From Trissonchulus latispiculum (Eukaryota > Nematoda > Enoplea > Enoplida > Ironidae): 64,000 nucleotides of DNA. Position 1 is the stretch's first letter. Every line of letters begins with the position of its first letter. Positions 45,801-64,000 of this stretch are shown here, one piece after another. Under the pieces are notes generated by a model that was not told the DNA's origin, did no database searches, and worked only from the letters and a program-made list of their open reading frames with translations. The position numbers and the translations under genes were made by a program. The stretch covers positions 1-64,000 of the forward strand of contig JASAND010026242.1 in assembly GCA_030248195.1 (NCBI GenBank), given 5' to 3'.

Positions 45801-48800
45801 GTGAGCGACTTTACTTTCTAGTTCAACCGTCGCGTGCCCAGCATGAACAGTACTCTTACCTTTCTACTGCTAAAAACAAAACAAAACAAAACAAAAATAA
45901 ACAAACTAAATATGCTTACATAAGCAATGTTGTTGGTTGTATTGTTGTAGCAGGACGAATTGAAATATACAGAACCCTCTGGGCACATTTCGTCCGCCTT
46001 CTCCGGCAGACAGTGCGGCGTATTCCACGCATTGTTACAACTCTCCCAGGGCAGGGTGCCCCCAAACGACATACACAGGTAGTACAGGGCCCAAGCGATG
46101 ATGATATTGTAGTAGAAGGAGATGTAGGCCGGGATCATGACAGTGGCGATCCCCAGACCCCCGAACAGCGGCGTTATTCGCTTCCATGCCAGCGCGGGGG
46201 CCAACTGTCCAAACTGTCCAATTGACAGTTCCATGTAGAAGGTGGGCATTGCCACCAAAACGGACAGCAGAATGTAGGCGAACATGAATGCGCCGCCGCC
46301 GTGCTTTCCGGCCAAGTAGGGATATCGCCATACGTTGCCTGAAACAGACAGAAGTTTGTTGGACCTTCGGTGGTGCATGACTTTCTTCATTCTGATTAGA
46401 GAGGCAATAGCCTTCCGGCCATTCAAGCGGCTCTGTCGGTTTTGACCTTCCACTAACCACGCAAGCATAGCGGGCGAATTTCTTTGATAAACTAGGCCTT
46501 ATTCAGGAAGCCAAGCTAGTAGTTTTAATTCTGTGTAGCAGGGATGGAAACTGGGTCATGGGTCACTGGGTCATGGGTCGTTTGGGTCGCCATTTTTGCT
46601 TGGGTCACTGGGTCTTGGGTCACGAATTTTGTGAACCGTTTGGGTCAATGTGGGTCAAGCTTCCGGGTCAAGCTTCCTGTGGGTCACTTTGGGTCTGGGT
46701 CAGCAATTTTTATTGGGTCATTTTGGGTCTGGGTCACAGGGTCTTGCCAAATTTTAAATTCAAAGATCTGGCATTGTTCCATTTATACGTAAACCTGTCG
46801 CGGCTAAAAAGTTTTTCGCGCCTTCGGCGCGAATTTTGAATTGAATTTAGTATTGTTTCTCTGAGTCAGCTGTGACTTGTCCGGCCATTATGTTTGCGTC
46901 GTTTGTTTGCTTGTTTACTTCCATCGATTTGAAAATTTTAAATATTTTGCAGTGTCAACCAATCAGGTCTTCCAAGTAAAATAATAATTATTGAAAAATT
47001 ATGAAAATAGATTGAGGAGCTCCGAACCTACAACCTCATTCAGAAGAATTTTTTTGCTGGATTCTGACTAATTATTTACCGACTACTATTTACCAATTAT
47101 TTAGAAATTTACATTGTGTTGGCCCATACAGTGTTGCCGTGTCACAGTTTCAAAAACACTTCACAAAAAGATAATGTAAAGTCAGTTTAAGTCGAGTTAT
47201 TTTATTGGGTCATTTGGGTCTGGGTCACGATAATTCTTGGGTCAGCTGGGTCTGGGTTACGAAAACGATTGGGTCATTTGGGTCTGGGTTACGGAATTTT
47301 CAAATTTCATGGGTCGCCTTGGGTCTGGGTCAAATTTGCTTTTGGGTGAAGTGGGTCATGGGTCAAAAATAATGACCCAGTTTCCATCCCTGCTGTGTAG
47401 TGTGTCGTCTAAACTCTGGATGTTTCAAGCTTCATGTAGCTTCATTTGTTCATTCATTAGGGGTCCAATAACTCTCAGGAGGCTCTGTCGTAGCTACCAC
47501 AAGTTTGATCAGATTATAGCAAGCATACCGTTTTTTTCATTTTCTGCCTTCTAGGTAAAGAGTTAGTGTCTGTCTACACAAACTATTAACCCTAACCATA
47601 CGTAGTTGTCAAAAGTGTACGCTACAGAAACGCAAATGCAACCTAAGCTGTCAATAGAAGTGTCATCAAAACTGTCCAATCAGAAGCAAGGCTAAATTTT
47701 GATTGGTTAAGCGAAAATTGGCGGGAAAAAGCTAGCTATAAAAGGATTGCTCAGAAGAATAGGATCATTCAGTTTCATTTTGTTCAACACTTGTGTGATG
47801 GCGCATACCTTGGCTTCTGTGGTTGCACATCAGACAAGATGTTGAATAAATTGACACTGGCGAAACTTAACTACTTTTATTCCTACTTTGAGAGATAATG
47901 TATTCCAGCCAGCTCTTGGTGTTGCAATTGACGCGGCATTTGAAGGGTCGTCATTGCAACAACAAGAGCTCTCTGAATGCATAATTTCACGACAATTCCG
48001 ATCCGATTATTTATAGCGTTCAGAAGGATCAAAACTGAGATGGTAAGGAACTGAAACTATCACCGGTTCTGATTCTTCTGACTGCTAAATTTGGCTGTTT
48101 GATCAGATTTCTATTGGTTTAATTTGCCTCAAGATTTTTTAGGTCATCGCAGTTATCCTTTGTCAAGGAGTGAATTCCAATCAGCTTTTTTTCTCAAAAT
48201 GCTGACTAGATTTCACTCTTTGGACAATTGATTTGACATTCCATATTTCATGAATTAAATTTATGTTTGTTATTGAATTGGATGTAAACGTTCGCAACAT
48301 TGAATTGAATAATGGTCCAAAAGGGGACAGTTCAGTAATTGCCTTTGTGGTACAAATGATGGAGTAAAACTACACAGATTGCACGGATAAATTTTTGTAT
48401 CAAGATTTTGCCGCAACAATACTTTAAATAGTTGCTGTGGGACACCTCAGCGTCTCCAGGCGGACAAAAAGATATTTTTCTGATTACTCCTCCCGATGCT
48501 AAAATTTTCTTGCCCAATTTACGGTTTGATCAATCGAAAACAATCGAATTTTGGGCACCTGCTGGAACTCGAACAAACACATCCGTTTGTTTGCTCGCAA
48601 AACATAGAAAAAGAAGTCGTGAAATCGAAAAGTTTTGCAATATTTGAACTCAGGGTGGTCGAACACATACCAAATTTCAGCTCGATTGGTCAAGTTCTAA
48701 AAATTCATCTTTGAATACCCACAACTTCCACAATCACAATGTACATGTACAACTTTCATACATATTCGAAAACAAAAGGCATATTTCTAAAAAGCTTAAC

Positions 48801-48983
48801 TTTTACTATTGCCAATTCGTCTCCAATATTGTTCCCTATTTGCTCACCTAGCCCAACAGCAAATCCAAGACAGGATAGGATAAATTCCGCTTTACTGCCC
48901 CAGGTTTCTCGATCCGGCGAAGGGGCTGTGGAGCTTTCAGGAGTTTCCGGCTTCGGATTTGGTACAGGCCTAGGTGCAGACAT
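42818..48983 (-). CDS. SLC6-family Na+/Cl--dependent transporter, 622 aa
   Basis: Three exons: 48983-48848, 46338-45920, 44131-42818 (1869 nt). The start ATG 48983 gives a proline-rich N tail, then WGSKAEFILSCLGFAVGLG | NVWRYPYLAGKHGGGAF (TM1-2), the extracellular loop 2 with N-glycosylation sites and two cysteines (CNNAWNTPHC), TM6 FFSLSLGGGGLTTLASYNDF and HNN..RD, and TM8 LGLDSEMVLVDVIITT. TM1 has Gly where monoamine carriers have Asp (AVGLGN), which favours an amino-acid or GABA/glycine-type substrate. It should sit in the plasma membrane. The whole second half is one 1.3-kb exon. Intron 1 holds a hAT-type element and microRNA-like cluster B on the other strand; intron 2 has a TATTGA repeat near 44320-44360. 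Confidence 0.93.
46539..47392. mobile_element. hAT-type non-autonomous element of GGGTC repeats
   Basis: The termini CAGGGATGGAAACTGGGTCA and TGACCCAGTTTCCATCCCTG are perfect inverted repeats, flanked by the exact 8-bp duplication CTGTGTAG (46531-46538 and 47393-47400). Subterminal zones are GGGTCTGGGTCA repeats. There is no transposase. It is in intron 1 of SLC6. Confidence 0.9.
47676..47770 (+). promoter_or_regulatory. Promoter of microRNA-like cluster B
   Basis: CCAATCA (47676-47682), inverted CCAAT as ATTGG (47702-47706), an E2F-like TTGGCGGGA (47718-47726), TATAAAAG (47737-47744) and TCATTC (47765-47770), whose A is 30 bases from the first T of TATA. It lies antisense in SLC6 intron 1. 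Confidence 0.65.
47785..47844 (+). ncRNA. miRNA-like hairpin 1, copy B
   Basis: 5' arm CAACACTTGTGTGATGG with 3' arm CATCAGACAAGATGTTG. The 3' arm from GGTTGCACATC is identical to copies A and C, and the loop differs. Confidence 0.6.
47899..47982 (+). ncRNA. miRNA-like hairpin 2, copy B
   Basis: 5' arm CCAGCTCTTGGTGTTGCAAT pairs with ATTGCAACAACAAGAGCTCT. It is the best-paired upper stem of the three copies. Confidence 0.6.
48014..48087 (+). ncRNA. miRNA-like hairpin 3, copy B (MIR-36-like seed)
   Basis: 5' arm CAGAAGGATCAAAACTGAGA pairs with TCACCGGTTCTGATTCTTCT. The 3' arm has one change from copies A and C, outside the TCACCGG start. Confidence 0.55.
48158..48229 (+). ncRNA. MIR-279-family-like hairpin 4, copy B
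   Basis: 5' arm TTTGTCAAGGAGTGAATTCC pairs with TTTCACTCTTTGGACAA. The mature-type 3' arm starts TGACTAGATTTCA at 48203, with seed GACUAGA as in copies A and C. Confidence 0.7.
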
Positions 48984-50070
48984 GTTGTCTTGACATAAAT
49001 CTCTTCTAAGAAACCAACGCAACTAAAACGTATCTATGGCGTGTTCAAAAACAGTTATGAGGATAACGTGGATGATTAGAACTTGATTGCACACAAAATT
49101 CTATACAAATTTTATACTTAAGGTGTTTACTTTTATCTAAGGATTTCAAGAAATTTTCACCTCACTTCAGCGGTGCAGCTTATGCTTTTGCTTATGCTTA
49201 AGCTTCAGCGGTTGATCTTAGCCCGGTTTTCTCAATTTACCACAAATTATAGAAATTTTTGTTCGATGTGCAATATTTACGCTTTCTTATATTTTAGTCT
49301 TGAATAATTTCGCAGAATGAGGTTATTTGAATCTGGCAGGTTATATCTTGTTCGGCTTTATCAGTGTCATAATTATTTAATAAATTTGTTTGGAACTATA
49401 CCGTTTGCAGATTAATATTTTGCAACCATGGTAAATGTTGAAGATGGAGTGAACAATTTACGCAATATAAAATACCAAGTTTTTAACGTGTTCCGTGTTT
49501 TTGGACAAGAACACGTATTTCCTGCAAAATTTCGCATACGGATAAATTATTGGTTTAGCCAACTCATTTCTGCATTAATTTGGAAAATGCTACGGTCTTA
49601 TTTAATACTTTTCAAAGAACCTAGAGCAAACAATGTCATAGTTCTTCTTTTCCGTGTGGTGATGGAACATGGAATCCAAAAATTTAGCGCTTTTAGCAAA
49701 ATCACAAGCTTTTTGCGGATTTCTAAATTTTCTGAAAAACCAGTCACCGGATCACCGGGTCAAGCCTAAGTGGCCCGGTTCCATCGCTGCTGTTCTCCAG
49801 TCTATGTGTTGCACTGATGGAACTGGGGCCACCTTGATTTAACCCGGTGACCAGTGCCCTAACCCAGTGACAGTTGATCTCAGACCCGGTGGACACGCGG
49901 TTTTCCAAAAAATTGAAAATGTAGGAAAAAGTGTAAGCCTGCAGCATTTTGTAAGCAAAATTTTCTTTCAAGGCCCGAGTTTCATGTAGCATTTAATTTC
50001 ATAAATAACAACAGGTGCAACAAACAATAAAATTCCTACTTTAATACACATATAAGCTATTCAGCGTGCT
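48984..50070. other. Intergenic between SLC6 and mGluR
   Basis: Contains the SLC6 5' flank and a CCCGGT-rich stretch (49740-49885, with CCGGTTCCATCGCTGCTG) that resembles the GGGTC hAT termini but has no clear ends. No gene was seen. Confidence 0.45.
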
Positions 50071-60974
<10,904 letters not shown>

Positions 60975-61017
60975 TTAGAAGAAGAGTAAGCCACTAGAGG
61001 GCTTCTCTATTACGTAA

Positions 61018-62213
61018 CGGTGCTCCGACTACAATACACGAATGTTCTCCCGTTTGGTGGGGGAGTCGACAAGCATACTCCCTCCCTATGGGGATGGGGG
61101 GATAGGAAAAAGATCCAAACGGGTCCCCATTTGGTGGGGGGTAGCCGAAAAGGGATCCTCGTTTGGGGGGGGGTAAGCAAGACATGCCAAGATTGGCTAA
61201 ATATGATTGGTTTTTGGCGACTCCCCCTCCCAAACGGGGACTTCTGTTGATTACCCCCCCACACGGGGACCCATTTTGGCTACCCCCACTAGAGACCTTC
61301 ACTCAGGCCCGTCGGCACGGCGCGGCCCGGCCCGCCCAGCCCGCGGGCCGGTCCCAACATCGACCGGGCTGGGCCGGGCCGGAGGCAAGAGCGGGCCGGG
61401 CTTCGGGCCGGGCCGACCAAGATTCACAACATTTCTTCTATATTTATTGCCTTTTATTAAATATGTACTTGCTAAAAGTTCTCCAACTACATGCAGAAAT
61501 ATTTGAGGTCTTTTATCATTTTAAATGACGACTTAATATTTTACGTTTTTTGGAAGCTATATGAATATTTATTGCTTTCATGGTTGTGTTGAAAATAGTT
61601 GCGAAGTTCTAAGTTTCTAAATAGGTTCGTACTTCTTTTACACATAATAATACGCCTAATAACAATAATCATTTACGCCAATAATAATTTAATTTTGAAC
61701 AAAAACTCTTGGACTTGGCTTGACTTCAAATTCCTTCGTCAAAGGGTTGTAGGGTGTTCAATTTGTTTGCCAAGCGTTTTAAAATTCTCATAACTTGAAG
61801 CCAAGATGTTGGGGAGACAGAACGAGTGCGCCGAAATCATATAATACAAAAACTTGACGAAAAATGTCAATATTAAGCTGTTTTGCATACCAAAAAAGTT
61901 TACTACAGTTTCAAACTTACGGGCCGGGCCGGGCCGGGCCTGAGCTGGAGCGGGCCGGGCCGGGCCGAGGTCGAAATTTTTTGGAGCGGGCCGGGCCGGG
62001 CCGGGCCGACCCAAAATTTTCACGGGCAGAGCCGGGCCGGGCCTGAAAATTTCGGCCCGTGAAAGTCTTTACCCACCGCCACACATGAACCCATTTTGAA
62101 AATAAGCTGAAACTACCGTAATCCTATGCTCTACCCCCCCTCAGAGAGGGTGTATATTTGTTGACCCCCCCCCACAAAACGGGGGAAATCCAGGTATTGT
62201 AGTCGGAGCACCC
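61018..62213. mobile_element. hAT-type element with 8-bp duplication
   Basis: The termini CGGTGCTCCGACTACAATAC and GTATTGTAGTCGGAGCACCC are inverted. Flanks TTACGTAA (61010-61017) and TTACGCAA (62214-62221) agree at 7 of 8 bases. Runs of CCCCC/GGGGG (GTTTGGTGGGGG) fill the subterminal parts. Confidence 0.7.
61290..62071. mobile_element. GGGCC-rich hAT-like element, inner
   Basis: The ends TAGAGACCTTCACTCAGGCC and GGCCCGTGAAAGTCTTTA are imperfect inverted repeats resembling the TAGAGGCCTGCA element at 9757-10900, with the same GGGCCGGGCC subterminal repeats. A clean duplication was not found. Confidence 0.6.
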
Positions 62214-62270
62214 TTACGCAATGCAAAGAAGAGGAGTCCTCTAGTGGCGTAATCTTCTTCTTAAATATAA

Positions 62271-64000
62271 TACTATCATGAACACCTTGGTAACATGGTG
62301 CGAAAGAATAGAAAATAGTGTGTTCTAGACAAGAAAACAGAAAAAAGAAAACAGTAAGCAACAACAATATAAGTTTGGAAATGAGGATGACTTTCTTGAA
62401 ATGAACAGTTTCCCTTGTGTGTAGAGTTAGTTAGCAAAAGTTTTTAACACAGTTAACCAACTAATTCTACTCAGGTAGATTCATTGGAGCGGAAAGGGGA
62501 AATGGAGAAATCGGTTTTTCAAAGGGCACAAAACTCATTACTTTTAATAATTTTGCATGTATTTACAGACGATTACGAGACCTACTTTCATCTAACTTTT
62601 TTCACTGAATACACAATGGTAAATCCCAAAGTTGCATAATTAAAATGTACCACTATTTTGTCTCTTCTGACTTTGTCAGCTAAAAACATTCCGCAAAATC
62701 TCAGCTCCGTCAAGAACATTTTTGTTTCAAGGAAAATGGGAATTCTGTCTGATATCAGAAGAAACTGACCAGTCCTATAGTTTCAGTTTGAACTGAAGCT
62801 TTCGTGAAGCAACAGTCGGCTGAATTTGACTGGACACTGTGAACTAAAGAAGAAAGAACTAAAGAATGAAAAAACAAAGAAATATGAAGCTTCAGGAGAT
62901 TTAAACCGTTATACTAAAAATAGTAATTATTCCAAACAACGGAACATTCGTTAGCTACTTTATCGTATGATTATGTTTGCTTGAAAAGTTTTGGTCATGT
63001 CAGTGACGTTAGTACTCTGCTTGCTACCAGCTAGACGTGTAATCTATTTATCTCTAAAATTCTCCATACAATGGTTGCACGCATTGAGGTTGCACTTGAT
63101 GGTTGCACGAATAGGAGATGCACCGAGTCTGGGAGATCTGTGGTTCGATTCCCGATGGAGCCAAATCCTTACAGTAGTTACAAACCCCGTTGTTTGTATG
63201 GTGTGTAAACAGGTCGGTCTTAACTTTGATATTTGTCCCATCTGATGCAGTTGGAAGTAAATTTGCGTAAATACGAGTGTTTTCTAAACTTTCCAACTAC
63301 AAGTGAATTTTACAAAACGTAAAAGTAAAAAGTACTAGATACGTAACTCTATTTTTATGAGGCATACGATCAATAAAAAATAATTATTAATTACAGGAAC
63401 TACAGGGAAACATGAAGTCTTCAGTGATTCATGTCTAAGCTTTTAATGACTAAGGTTATGCTTAAAGTTTAAGTGAACCAAAGAAACTGTACTGAACTGT
63501 AAAGTTGTCTTTACAAAAAAAGTTAAAGGTAAAGATGGCCTAATATAGGCATATTTATGGATAGGTAAGGGGTTTTTAATGAAGCACTAGGCGACGACCG
63601 TCTAACTTAATGTTGGGAGGAACATAATAGTTAGGCAATTAGGCATGCTAACTCAATACAGCTGCCTGCACTGAGGTGAAGCTACCTGTCTCTTACTTAC
63701 TCAAGACAAGTTACAGAGCAAAAGATGTGTGTGTTAAGTAACAACGAGAATATGAAGAATACAGGGGGAGAGAAAAAAGTTTCGAGTAATTTCGCACATT
63801 AGATACTTCTCTGAGTACACTTAATGTCTTTATAGATGCAACATTTCGCAAGCCTATCATACAGTGAACTTAAGCAAAGAGGAAGCTAAAAAAAGTTCTC
63901 TGGATTTTTCGAGCGTTTATCAGTGATACATTGTTTTCAGGTATGAAAACATAATGATAAAAAACAAACATAAAAACAAACAAAAAACAAAAAACAATGA
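62271..64000. other. Right end, no supported gene
   Basis: AT-rich sequence. The only recognisable piece is a tRNA-like fragment at about 63115-63170 with a perfect B box (TGTGGTTCGATTCCC), probably a SINE relic. No exon with protein-family signal was seen. Confidence 0.45.

Larger units (their letters stand above)
60975..62270. mobile_element. Three-level nest of inverted-repeat elements
   Basis: The outer pair GCCACTAGAGG (60991-61001) and CCTCTAGTGGCG (62238-62249), with GAAGAAGA/TCTTCTTC beyond them, forms the first layer. Inside it lies the hAT-type element 61018-62213, and inside that a GGGCC-rich element 61290-62071. Confidence 0.65.

Noticed and set aside
46035..46460. 141-codon frame opposite/overlapping SLC6 exon 2
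   Set aside because: Shifted-frame shadow of the transporter exon.

Overview
This is metazoan nuclear DNA: multi-exon genes with GT-AG introns of 0.1 to 3 kb, AT-rich intergenic sequence and many nested transposons. Three hairpins carry the MIR-279-type seed GACUAGA, known from protostomes, and two of three associated promoters have a TCATTC initiator 30 bases below a TATA box. I therefore infer a protostome invertebrate, perhaps an arthropod; the species is not resolved.

Layout. 1-4140: a gene-dense block unlike its surroundings, with remnants of a divergent TATA-binding-protein-like gene, a BECR/EndoU-type RNase-like domain, two paralogous death-fold (CARD-like) genes and a roughly 24-bp tandem repeat array. 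It resembles a decayed endogenous large DNA virus or other element, possibly lying in the last part of SDR gene 1. 4514-16533: two divergent short-chain dehydrogenase/reductase (SDR) genes with a shared exon layout. 17368-23700: a degenerate LINE on the minus strand whose ORF1 region carries a NADAR domain. 24126-25361 and 32624-33826: two intronless DEG/ENaC channel genes. 27187-30010: an RT fragment split by a Ginger-like DNA transposon. 36290-42434: SDR gene 3. 42818-48983: a three-exon SLC6 transporter (minus). 50071-60228: an eleven-exon metabotropic glutamate receptor (minus). 60975-62270: a stack of nested inverted-repeat and hAT-like elements. The rest of the right end holds no gene I can support.

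The most notable feature is a four-hairpin microRNA-like cluster present three times on the plus strand (8766-9356, 47676-48229, 57687-58263). Each copy has its own compact promoter (CCAAT, inverted CCAAT or a degenerate form of it, an E2F-like TTGGCGGG, TATA and an initiator-like sequence) followed by the same four hairpins in the same order. The copies lie in introns of three unrelated genes: sense in SDR gene 2, antisense in SLC6 and antisense in mGluR. The 3' arms of hairpins 1 and 4 are identical in all copies and that of hairpin 3 nearly so, while loops and linkers diverge. Hairpin 4 has the MIR-279 seed; hairpin 3 begins UCACCGG, close to the MIR-36 seed; hairpins 1 and 2 match nothing I recognise.

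The SDR genes are cytosolic-type oxidoreductases of unknown substrate. The channel, transporter and receptor genes are all neuronal or epithelial membrane proteins. I see no evidence that they act as one pathway.
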